Below, piece after piece: positions 24,456 to 34,473 of a stretch of DNA of 64,000 bases. The notes below the pieces were generated by a model. It was not told the DNA's origin, did no database searches, and saw nothing but the letters and a program-made list of their open reading frames with translations. The stretch is from Dipteronia dyeriana. Its lineage: Eukaryota > Streptophyta > Magnoliopsida > Sapindales > Sapindaceae. A program made the translations under genes and the position numbers. The stretch covers positions 19,609,291-19,673,290 of the forward strand of contig CM065301.1 in NCBI GenBank assembly GCA_032871835.1, given 5' to 3'. The first letter of the stretch is position 1, and each line of letters opens with the position of its first letter.

Positions 24456-24599
24456 TCCCCTCCAGACGATCTCCCAGTCGAGCATAACAGCAGGCAGAGA
24501 AATCTGTCTCGTAAAGCGGCTACATTGGTGGATAAACCAGATAGCAGCCTACCTCCAGGAAAGAAAGCTTCTTGAAGATCCCAACCAAGCCTAAAAAGT

Positions 24600-25766
24600 C
24601 AAGAGATTATCAGACTGGTATTACCTGATAGACAGATACCTCTACATGAGGGGTAAATCCCTTCCCTTGCTTCGATGTCTTCATCCGGACGATGCCAGTT
24701 GGGCATTAAGAGAGGTCCACTCTGGAGACTATAAAAATCACATTGGTGAGGCGGCTTTAGCATATCAAGTACTTCACATAGGGTATTACTGGCCAACTAT
24801 TCACCAAGACGCGAAGATGTTTGTACAATCCCTTGAACCGGGTCAGAGGACATTGAACTTGAGCTACCTACCATCAGAGCGATTGTCCTCAATCAATTCA
24901 CCCTACCCGTTTGCTATGTAGGGGGGGTCGACCTGATCGGTCTGCTTCCTACCGCACCTGGACAGGCTAAGCACGCTATCATTGCAATTGAGTATTTCAC
25001 AAGGTGGGTTGAAGCGGAACCTCTCTCCTAGATTTCAGAGGAGAATACAACCAAGTTCATTAAAACCAATGTAGTTTGCAAGTTTAAAACTCCACTCATC
25101 ATAATAGCCGACCTAGGCAAACAATTCGACAATGCCCGGTTCAAAGACTTCTGCGAAGGCTTGGGAATCGACATCAGGTTCGCTTCAATAGCTCACCCTC
25201 AGACTAATAGGCCGGTTAAGTCTAGCAACAAAACCATCAAGAAGTTGCTAAAAAAGAAATTATAGTAGAAGAAAAGCAAGTGGGCCGAAGAACTTCTCGA
25301 GGTTCTCTGGGCATATCAGACCACGAAGAGAACAACTATCGGAGAAACATCTTACTCTCTAGCCTTTGGGGTCGAAACGGTCCTTCCTATTTAGCATAAA
25401 TTGACCTCGTTCAGGGTATAACACTTTGAACCAAAGAGCAACGAAATCAAGCTCCAAGTCAGTCTAGACCTCCTAGAAGAGAAACAAGACCAGGTTGCTG
25501 AGAAAGTAGCAGTTTACCAGAGCAAGATCACTAGGTATTTCAATAAAAAGGTCAGAGCTAGGAACTTTAAGGAAGGGGACTTGGTTCTCATGAAAGTGAC
25601 CCAGAATACCCGGATAAGGTCGGATGGAGTTCTAGGACCCAATTGGGAGGGGCCATACTTTGTGAAGGTAGTGGTCCGTAATAAGGCATACAATCTTGAA
25701 GACATGGATGGTCGACCCATCGACTACACCTGGAATGTTGAGCATTTAAGGAAGTTCTATCCTTAA
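24600..25766 (+). pseudogene. Integrase of element 3 (degenerate)
   Basis: The zinc-binding region is at 24646-24850, but the closing pair is LEPG where elements 1 and 2 have CEPC, so both cysteines are lost. In the catalytic core the first Asp (GVDLIG, near 24930) and second Asp (ADLGKQFD, near 25110) are present. The Glu is Lys (NRPVKSSNKTI, near 25210). The C-terminal domain is open from 25581 (NWEGPYFVKVVVRNKAYNLE) to YTWNVEHLRKFYP and a stop. Confidence 0.85.
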
Positions 25767-25919
25767 GCAAGGGACTTTTTAGTAGATTACCTCCATCTAG
25801 GTTTTAATAAGCTTATCAAACAACAATGTATTCCATCTTGAACATCAATAAAGTCTGTTATTTTCTCCATCTCCTATTATACTCTCCATGAATAAATTCA
25901 CCATGATCGCCATGAACCA

Positions 25920-26480
25920 AGGAAAGCTAGATGGCTACCTTGATGCCTTGGTCGAGCACCACCCCTCGCCAAGAAGGTTCTGAGTGTAAGAGCATAATTG
26001 TCATCCAGATCTCGAGACCAGGATAGCTAGATAGCTAGATAGCTAGATAGCTTTCTTGATGCCTTGGTCGGGCTACCACCCCCAAGAAGGGTTCGAGTGT
26101 AAGAGCATAGTTGTCATCCAAATCTCGAGACCAGGATAGCTAGATAGCCTTTATGATGCCTTGGTTGGGCTACCACCCCTAAGAAAGGTCTAAACGTAAG
26201 AGTATAGTTGTCATCTAGATCTTGAGACCAGATAGTTAGATAACATTCCTGATGCCTTGGTCGGAATACCACCCTCAAGAAGGGTCTGAGTGTAAGAGCA
26301 TAGCTGTCATCCAAATCTCGAGATCAGGATAGCTAGATAGCCTTCCTAATGCCTTGGTCGGGTTACCACCCCCAAGAAGGATCTGAGAGTAAGAGCATAG
26401 TTATCATTCGGATCTTAAGACCAGGATTGCTTGATAACCTTCCTAACGTCTTAGTCGGGCTACCACCCGTCATTCGAGAA
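25920..26480. repeat. 99-bp tandem array of element 3 (inverted relative to elements 1 and 2)
   Basis: Unit phrases gatgccttggtcgggctacca and aagagcatagttgtcatcc recur about every 99 bp, roughly 5.5 units. They are reverse complements of the arrays in elements 1 and 2, as expected for an element in the opposite orientation. A small gatagctaga expansion lies at 26026-26050. Confidence 0.88.
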
Positions 26481-26900
26481 CCTAAGCCTAGGGACATAGT
26501 TACGGAAGCCCGCGGTGAGAGGTTAATTGAAACACATCAAGTTTAATGCGTAGATAAGGTTGCCAACAGTCAACTGGACTCTGACTTTATTGAAGTTTAA
26601 CCAGATTCAATTAAGTCAGTGTTACATTGAAGGCCACGTCTAGGTCAAGGTCAAAAGTGAAACAATGAGCATTCAAACCAAGTAAAAGTGCATGGCCAGG
26701 GATCAATCAAAGCAAACATGAAGGAAGTCATAACAACTTTTCATTAATCACGGTAAGGGAGTCTATCCCCTCTGAAGGCTACAAATAAGGGAGCCCAACG
26801 GGAAGCGTCTGCAAAGAAAAAATAATAATAATAAAGAAAATTAACAAAGCTGGTCTTAAATAAAGTAGGTTGCCCACCCCCTTTTCTGGGAAGTCGAGAT
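26481..26900. other. Spacer between array and antisense gene, element 3
   Basis: Non-coding. A short AT-rich (aat/aag) run lies at 26818-26836. It corresponds to the spacer 6230-6739 of element 1 in reverse orientation. Confidence 0.45.
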
Positions 26901-26959
26901 AGCTGGTTAAGGGTTCGTATCAAACTTCAGCCTCGTCCTAGTTCTCTCCCTCTACTCTT

Positions 26960-27846
26960 ACCTCCGACTGATCTCTGCTTACCTCCACCCCGTCTGGCGA
27001 TTAGTCAACTTAGTTGTTCCATCCAGCTACTCTATCCACTTGAGGTTGCTCGCCCGCTTGCTGTCCGGTTTGGTCCTCTTCCAGAACTTCATTTACCACA
27101 TCCATAACCTCAAGGGGAATGATCGTATCCTGAGTGGTAGCAGTCACCGCTGTTACCATCAGCTCAAGCCATGACTTTGCTCCAGCGAGCTCTTCAGAGC
27201 GAACCCCGGCTTTCTTCTAGGCTTCAGGATGCTCCCCCTGGGGCTGCACAGGTTGGACCCCGCTTGAAGACTCCCCAAGATTAGAACTTGGAAAGACTGG
27301 AGGAGGAAGAGAAAGATCTGCCTCGACCGATTATTTCTCGGCTCCAACCGTTCTTGAAAGACCCGCTCTATCACCGACGGGATGGGACATCTCTGTGACC
27401 TTGGCCATAATCTCCTCTCTATCCCAGGTGGCTATGATGGACATATCAAAGGGAAGAGGGGGAGCTTATACGACTTGGTAGGAGGCGTAAAAGTACCCAT
27501 CACTAAAAGAGACATCCCTCTCGGCTTGCAGCTTAGCCACCTGAGCATGCAGATTTTGGTTTTCGATAGCCAGCGCATTGGCCTCTGCTTTCCAAGAATC
27601 CCTCTACTTAGCCAGGCATTCAGATTGGATGGTCTCTTGGTCGAAGGACTACTTCAGCCTCTTGTATTTGCACTGAAGCTCAACCAACAATTTCTCCATC
27701 TCCTTCTGGCTGGAGGTCATCTCCTGCACTAGAGTTTGAGCCTGCATAAGTAATCTCATAGCCCTCTCAGCTTTAACCTCGACCTTTACCTGCACGGTCA
27801 CGAAGGAAAGCCACCTGGTGGCCCATATCACGTTGAATTTGAAAGT
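26960..27846 (-). pseudogene. Antisense accessory gene of element 3, last exon (degenerate)
   Basis: An acceptor (gcag) at 27847-27848 precedes FKFNV, as in the other copies. A coiled coil follows (AERAMRLLMQAQTLVQEMTS, then ELQCKYKRLK), the GYFYAS motif near 27500, REEIMAKVTEMSHP near 27400, and the C-terminal motif PLEVMDVVNEVLEEDQ near 27110-27070. Stops interrupt it. Upstream exons are deleted with the right end of the element. Confidence 0.65.
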
Positions 27847-27990
27847 CTGCATGATGTGAAGCTTAAGTTAGGAACCGATCAAGCTGGCAACCACATGTAA
27901 AGGTGAAAGAAAAAAATTGCCTCAGCCAAATGGGTTTGGGTTGTGTTAATGAGTCGTGTAAAATTTTACCAAATTTAATGCAGAGTATAG

Positions 27991-28600
27991 GTTCCATAAA
28001 CATTGAAAATGTAGGACTTACAACTCTAATCATGAAATAGAATTGAAATATTAAAATATTTCAAGTTTTATATGTCTGTGTGTGTTTGTTTGTGTATGTA
28101 GCGTAGGGATGGCCAATGGGAAAGTGGGGACAGATTTGGATCCCCCCATCACCGCCACACCCCCCCCCCCCCACCCCCCCCTCCCTCCCTCCATTTCTCC
28201 ATTAGAGGAAAATGGGGTTAGGGTAATTTTAAGGGGAGATCCCCCCATTTTCCCCATTTTTCCCCGTTTTTAGGTTCCATAAACATTGAAAATGCGGGAC
28301 TTACAACTCCAATCATGAAACAGAATTGAAATATTAAAATATTTCAAGATTTTATGTGTTCGTTTCTGTTTGTTTGTGTATGTAGCGTAGGGATGGCCAA
28401 TGGGGAAATGGGGGTGGATGTAGACCCACCATATCCTCAACCTCATTTTCCAAACCCTCCCTTTTCCTCAGTTGGGGAAAATGGTGTAATTTTAGGGGGA
28501 GGTCCCCCTATCCCCATTTTTTCCCGTTTTTTCCCGTTTTCCCAGTTCCCCAAAGTCCCCTGTTTCCCTATTCCCCCATTTTTTCTGTATCAATAAAAAT
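27991..28600. repeat. 282-bp tandem duplication covering the left end of a hAT-type element
   Basis: The phrase ggttccataaacattgaaaa occurs at 27991 and 28273. The following sequence repeats through gtagcgtagggatggccaatgg (28101 and 28385). The duplicated unit contains about 113 bp of flank plus 169 bp of the transposon's left end. A C/T-rich run (28150-28195) has expanded in the first copy. Confidence 0.85.
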
Positions 28601-28901
28601 TACATATTAAAGAAACACACAAATTCATAATCCAATAAATTCAAATATAAAATAACATCTCATACAAATTAAAATGAAAGTTAAGTTATTTAATATGGAT
28701 ATATAGTTAGTAAAATATGTTAATAAATTATATGGAGCTTGCTTGGTGTGTAATTTAATAAGAAAATCTATATATATAGTTAGCTTGTTTGGTGTGTAAT
28801 TTAAGTTATAATTTATAAATATGTATAATTTATAAAAAAATCTTTCAAATGGGGATGAGAAAACGGGGATTTAGAGTCCCAAGGTAAAATGACCATCCCT
28901 A
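28388..28901. mobile_element. Non-autonomous hAT-type transposon
   Basis: It starts tagggatggcca and ends tgaccatcccta, giving a short imperfect terminal inverted repeat TAGGGATGG(C/T)CA. Flanks are atgtagcg (28380-28387) and atatagcg (28902-28909), an 8-bp target duplication with one mismatch. An 8-bp duplication with TAGGG-like ends is characteristic of the hAT superfamily. 514 bp, G-rich left part, AT-rich centre, no transposase. Confidence 0.7.
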
Positions 28902-29000
28902 ATATAGCGTGTTTGTTTATGTACGTGATTTGAACCCACGATCATTTTAGCGTAGGTGAATGAGATTACTACTAAGCAAACCTGAAAAAGGGGTGCTAAG
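28902..29000 (-). repeat. Possible tRNA-derived SINE remnant
   Basis: On the minus strand, tgcttagtagt (near 28975) resembles an RNA polymerase III A box. Thirty-one bases further, ggttcaaatc (near 28935) matches a B box. The hAT element interrupts the sequence downstream. No poly(A) tail or target duplication was identified, so the call rests on box spacing alone. Confidence 0.35.
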
Positions 29001-29289
29001 CACACTACAACTTTTTTTACCATAATTATGCGTTTGTCAAAATATCAGTGCTGACGCAATTGTCATTGTCATTGGCAAGTGTGAAATTGCATAAGCATTT
29101 GAGGCCGCGCCAACACAAAACATGCATGTTCGTGTCAAATTTCAACAAAACACACGCCGTTTATGTTTGAGAATTCTTTATTTCTTCTACGATGGGATAC
29201 GTCATACGTGGAAGTGTGGAAGTAGTAGAAAAATATGCAATGAATAGATAACACGATCCAATAGTCCTATATTGGATTAGAAAGTCAGG
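29001..29289. other. Intergenic, nothing recognised
   Basis: Unique-looking AT-rich sequence with no convincing ORF, repeat or RNA gene. Confidence 0.5.
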
Positions 29290-29640
29290 TCTCGTCTTAC
29301 GGCTGTTTTTCAGTCTGTTTTTATTTTTATTTTTAAAAAAAGATTTTAAAAACGTGTTCGTTAACCGTTTTTTATTTTATTTTCAAAAAACAAAAAAAAA
29401 ATGAAAAACAAAACCAATGTTAAAAATGAAAGATTTGAAAAACACAAAATACTTGTTTTTCGTTTTTCGTTTTTCGTTTTTCGTTTTTCGTTTTTGTTTT
29501 TCATTTTATTTTTCACTTTTTTATATATATAAAAAATCATTTTGTTTTTCATTTTGTTTTCATTTTGATTCATTTAGTTCTATTATGTGTTTCACATGGT
29601 TAGGATAAGACGGGACAACACTTTTAAATGACCAAAGTAC

Positions 29641-29692
<52 letters not shown>

Positions 29693-30186
29693 CAAAATAA
29701 TTTATTTTCAACTAGAACTGAAAGCATTCATGTAATAATATTATATATATATTAATTATATATTAATTATATATGATATATTAATATTATATAATATATA
29801 ATATATATTAATATTTTTATTATATAGTAATATATATATATATATATATATTGTAATTATTTATTTATAATTTAAGAGTTTAGTTTTGATTAATTCATTT
29901 TTTGATATGTTTTTTTAAATTAATTTTTGATGTATTACTTTTGTTTAATTTAAAAATTACAATACCAAAATTATATTGGTTAATTATGTAATCAATTTTT
30001 GATAGTTTTCAGTTAACCTACCAGACGCGTTTTTTCCGTTTTCATTTTCAAAATACAACTTTCAGTATATGCTACCAGACGCGTTTTCGGAATTCGAAAC
30101 TGAAACCAAAAACACTGTTTTCATTTTTCATTTTTCATTTTTATTTTAAAAAAACAACAGTTGAAAAACGCTTACAGGACGGGCCC
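29285..30186. mobile_element. AT-rich MITE-like element with imperfect terminal inverted repeats
   Basis: The left end (ctcgtcttacggctgttttt) and the reverse complement of the right end (cccgtcctgtaagcgttttt) form an imperfect inverted repeat of roughly 30 bp. Inside are a cgtttt hexamer run (29458-29496), an AT microsatellite (29643-29690) and two taccagacgcgtttt phrases (about 30020 and 30069). No target duplication is visible, so the ends are approximate. Confidence 0.45.
29643..29690. repeat. AT dinucleotide microsatellite
   Basis: About 24 uninterrupted at units, followed by a longer AT-only tract to about 29850. Confidence 0.95.
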
Positions 30187-30447
30187 TTATATACCAATAC
30201 AATATTTCTGACAAACATAAAATAAATAAAAAATTACAACAGTTATCGAAATGTAACCATATGTATATCAAAAAATGCTTCCCTGTGTGTAGCATACATG
30301 CTCAAACTCACTCAATTCAAACCACATTACATGAATAATCAATTACATGGAAGACACATTCAAAACATGACTTAAGGTGAGTGGGTTTAGGGGAGCTATA
30401 AATTTTGTTCGATGGAGGCTTGATTATAACACACTAATATTTTAGAA

Positions 30448-31535
30448 GTAGAAATTACGAGGAATGTCACATTTTTTTTTGGTATGTTGTAATGATACCA
30501 CCAGTTTAATAACTTATGTTTAAAAGACATCTATTATGGTAAACTATCTAAATTACCCTTAAAATTTGTTTTTATACTTCTATCTACACTTTAAAAAATA
30601 AAAGTTGTCTTCTCTTTCCAAAAAAGTTGTCTTCTCCTTTTAAAATAGTTGTCTGAAAATCGATATACTTATTTTCTTTCATGCATATGTGACTGGTTTA
30701 ACAATGTATCAATTCGTGTATGAACATATAGTCTCTAGATTTTACATGAGGTTATTTTTAATAGTCCAGGATTTATTCTGTTGTTCCGAGCTTTTTTTTT
30801 TGTATTGGTTTGAGCTTTTTTTGTATCGGTCAGAGCTTTTTTTTCTATTAGTTCGAGCTTTTTTTATTGATCCGAGATTTTTTAATTATTTTTCATGGTT
30901 ATTTTTCTTCCTTTTTTTTCTTCTTTTCCTAGCTTTTTTTAAATTTTTCCCTAGTTTTTTTCTATTGGTTCAAGTTCTTTTCCTATTGGTCCGAGATTTT
31001 ATTTGTTTGACTATTTGCAAGATTTTTTGGAAAGAATTCGATGATTTTTGTTTTTTAAAAAAACTCGAAGCCATTTATAAAAACTCGGACGGTTGACAAA
31101 AAAGCTCGAATTTGGTTCAAAAAAACTCGATCATATTTCAAAAAGCCTCAGATATTTAAAGTTATATAAACATAATTTTCCTAAACAAAAAGCTCGGACG
31201 TGTTTCAAAAAAGCTCAGATTTGGTTCAAAAAAGCTCGAAAATGTTTCAAAAAGTCTCGAAATCCAGAAATTCATCTTTGTCAAAAAAAATCAACCTGAC
31301 CACCGCGAGCTCGACCCCCGAATGCGTCTGCGTAGAGCTTAAGTTTCAACGGAGCTTTCTCTCTCTATTTCACAACTCTCAATGTAAAAAAAATTAATGA
31401 AAGAAATTTGATGGAACAACTATTTGGGGTATTTTTATCCGTTCACCATAATAGGTGTCTTTTAAATATAAGTTATTAAAGTAATGATAATATTAAAATG
31501 TCACCTCCAAAAAGTGTCATTTAATTTTTGAACCC
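30448..31535 (+). mobile_element. Mutator-like long-TIR element, copy A
   Basis: Flanked by a perfect 10-bp duplication tattttagaa (30438-30447 and 31536-31545). The left end (gtagaaattacgaggaatgtcac, continuing to ttaataacttatgtttaaaagaca) and the inverted right end share about 80-90 bp of imperfect inverted repeat. Long TIRs with a 9-11 bp duplication are typical of Mutator-like elements. The interior has minisatellite units gagctttttttgtattggttc and, further right, their inverse (caaaaaagctcg), plus a short GC-rich block. No transposase. 1088 bp. Confidence 0.8.
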
Positions 31536-31545
31536 TATTTTAGAA

Positions 31546-33015
31546 TGTAAAATAATAATATATGTAAAAAAAAAGACAATAATAATAGTAAAAACAATTT
31601 ATTTTTATTTTTTAACTTTGGGAAGTTATAATTGAATTTATAAAATCAATATTTATTGAGTTGTGTGGTTACCATTAAGCTATGCCTATGAGTACATAAC
31701 AAAGTCTTGTAATAACAATTACAGTTAATATGATTTTTGTTTGTTTGTGAATTTTATCACTCCAATAAGTTTATGTACAACAAAAACAAGTCGCACATAA
31801 TTGAAAATATTATATTTTAAAAACCTTTCAAAATAACCTCTATCAATTTTATTGAAAATAATTTTTTCTAAATGTGCAAATACGAAGTCATTGATTCACT
31901 AATCTTGTATTTGATAAGGTAGTATACACTATTTGTTTCCCATAACAAAAAAATAATTATAAACTGAGTGTAGGCAAAACAAAAAATCGCATAGTATATT
32001 TCTCCTGAAAATGATGATTTAGCTGTCAAATCGCATATCATTAATAAATAACTCAACATGATAACGATGATTTATTTGTCCTTAAATATTAAGAGCTTTA
32101 TATTTTAGTTGTAATTATATTTTAGATAGAGTGACATATTTATACTCCAAATAAATACATTTTTTAAAATTCAATATTACCTTTGAATATAATTATTAAA
32201 AAGATTAAATAATTTATATAATAATTTCTTATTAATCTTTTATCAAAAAAAAAAAGTTTTCTATTAACCGTTTATCAAAAAAAGAAGTTTCCTATTTTAA
32301 AAAAAATAAATAAAAGGAAGTTTCCTTATAATCTTTTGATACATATATCATAAAAACCAAATCTATTTTCTCTAAACCTAGCTTCTCTTTCAAATATATA
32401 TTTCAATTTATTTTAAAGAATGTAAAGTGATTACGAAATATGGAGAATGAATCAAAATTATGAGATTAACAAAATCATTATAATATATGAATTTTTTTTT
32501 CAAATATGCTATAGATTTTTTTTGATCAAAATTAGTCTAAAAAAAAATATAGTATGTTATAACTTAAATTTAGCTTGTTATGAAACTATGCGACTTTAAA
32601 ATTATTACGAAGAGATTAAATGTTTCCACTGATTTTGATACTTTAATCTTCATTCATGGTATGTGCAAGTGTGGAACAAGTGTTTTTTTTCTAAAGATAA
32701 AAAATGTTTAAATGTTTTATTTATATATGCTTGATTGATCATATTGAGCTGTGTAACCTTAGTTGAAGTCAAATTGTTAATTCAAAGTTAGAAAATTGTA
32801 TTCACATTTAGTCGTTCTGCAGTTTTTGATCTTAGAAAAAAAAAATAGTAAAATTGATAAGATAACAAAATAAGTTTAGTTGTGTATACTTATAAAAATA
32901 TAATACAGTACAATTAAAAAAAAAGGTTGTTTTGACATTAAGTAGGGTTTATTTACAAAGCATAAAATATTTATACATACACATATGAAAAGGGTATACA
33001 TACAATTTTTAAAGG
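31546..33015. other. AT-rich intergenic DNA
   Basis: A/T-rich with many homopolymer runs. No ORF, inverted repeat or gene fragment that I can support. Confidence 0.6.
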
Positions 33016-33025
33016 GTACTAATAT

Positions 33026-34463
33026 GTGGAAATGGTGAGAAATGTCACCTTTTTTTTGTCGTGTTGTAATGATGTTACCAGTTTAATAACTTATGTTTAA
33101 AAGGTACCTATAACGGTGAACTACCCAAATTGCCCTTAAAATTTGTCTTTGTGCTTCCATCTACACTTTAAAAAAAAAAAGTTATCTTCTCTTTCTAAAA
33201 ATGTTTTCTGAAAATCATTCTCCTTGTTTTCTTTCATGCATTTGTGACTGGTTTAACAATGTATCAATCCGTATATAAATATATAGTTTCCAAAATTTGT
33301 ATGATTTTTTTTTATTCTTTTCCGACATTTTTTTTCATTTTTTTCCGAGCTTTTTTTATATTGGTTCAAGCTTTTTTTCCTAATAGTTCGAGCTTTTTTT
33401 TATTGTTCCGAACTTTTATTTTTTTTATTATTTGCGAGCGAAAGAACTCGAGTTCTTTTTGTATTGGTTCGAGCCTTTTTTGTATTGGTTCGAGTTTTTT
33501 TTCTATTAGTTCGAGTTTTTTTTATTGGTTCAAGCTTTTATTTTTTTGATTATTTTCGAGCTTGTTTTGAAAGAATTCGAGTTTTTTTTATATTAGTTCG
33601 AACGTTTATTTTTTTGACTATTCCCTTACTTTTTTGGAAAGAATTCGAGCTTTTTTGTATTAGTCCGAGCCCTTTTTATATTGGTCCGAGCTTTTTTTGT
33701 ATTGGTCCGAGCTTTTTTTTCCATTAGTTTGAGCTTTTTTTGTATTGGTCGGTCCGAATTTTTTTTCCATTAGTTCGAGCTTTTTTTGTATTGGTCCAAG
33801 CTTTTTTTGTATTAGTTCGAGCTTTTTTTTGTATTGGTTCGAGCTTTTTTTATATTGGTCCGAGTTTTTTTCTTGTATTAGTTCGAGTTTTTTTTCTATT
33901 GGTTCGAGCTTTTATTTTTTTGACTATTTCCGAGCTTTTTTTGTATTTGTTTCGAACTTTTTTTGTATTGGTCCGAGCTTTTTTTGTATTGATTCAAGTT
34001 TTTTTCTATTAGTTCGAGCTTTTATTTTTTTGACTATTTTCCAGTTTTTTTGGAAAGAATTCGAGCTTTTATCAACACATAACAGATTAAAAATTGGTTT
34101 AGTTAAATCGAGTAAGTTTTTTAGTAAAGGTTTCGAGTCTTTTAAGTACTGACCAGAAAAAAAAAGCTCTGGAGGCGCTCCCCCCTGCCCCCCCGCGAGC
34201 TGACCGGATAGCTCGACCACCGCGAGCTCGGCAGGGAGCTCGACCCCCGAATGCGTTTGTGTAACGCCTGAGTTTCAATGGAACTTTCTATCTCTATTTC
34301 ACAACTTTTACTGTAAAAAAATAAATTAAAGAAATCTGATGGAACAACTATTGAGGACATTTTTATCAGTTCACCATAATAGGTGCGTTTTAAAAATAAG
34401 TTATTAAAGCAGTGATAATGTTGAAATACCACCTACAAAAAGTGCTATTTAATTTTTGACCCC
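33026..34463 (+). mobile_element. Mutator-like long-TIR element, copy B
   Basis: Flanked by a perfect 10-bp duplication gtactaatat (33016-33025 and 34464-34473). It matches copy A at both ends and in the GC-rich block (34190-34260). Its minisatellite of about 24-30 bp (gagctttttttgtattggt) is expanded over 33340-34030. The Phe-rich reading frames here come from that repeat and are not genes. 1438 bp. Confidence 0.85.
33340..34030. repeat. Minisatellite inside Mutator-like copy B
   Basis: Around 20 degenerate units of the form tattggttcgagctttttttg. The same unit occurs a few times in copy A (30790-30990). Confidence 0.85.
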
Positions 34464-34473
34464 GTACTAATAT

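Larger units (their letters stand above)
22825..27890 (+). mobile_element. Element 3: truncated Tat-like retrotransposon, oldest of the nest
   Basis: Plus-strand pol starts abruptly inside RT at the element 2 LTR junction and runs through RNase H, second RNase H and integrase to a stop near 25766. An inverted 99-bp array and the antisense accessory gene on the minus strand follow. Homology stops near 27890 inside the intron of the antisense gene, with no 3' LTR, so the right end was deleted. Its gag, protease and 5' LTR must lie left of the window, beyond element 2. Confidence 0.85.

Noticed and set aside
28082..28596. Pro-rich small open frames
   Set aside because: They fall within the duplicated left end of the hAT-type element and its C-rich run; the two frames are similar only because the DNA is duplicated.
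28930..28990. Possible functional tRNA gene
   Set aside because: Only A- and B-box-like sequences are present; no acceptor stem or cloverleaf can be folded by eye.
30689..31096. Phe-rich open frame of 135 codons
   Set aside because: It is a translation of the T-rich minisatellite and poly(T) of Mutator-like copy A; no start context or conserved motif.
33244..34152. Several overlapping Phe/Ser-rich open frames
   Set aside because: They arise in more than one frame from the repeated gagctttttttgtattgg unit of copy B, which is the mark of a repeat, not a gene.
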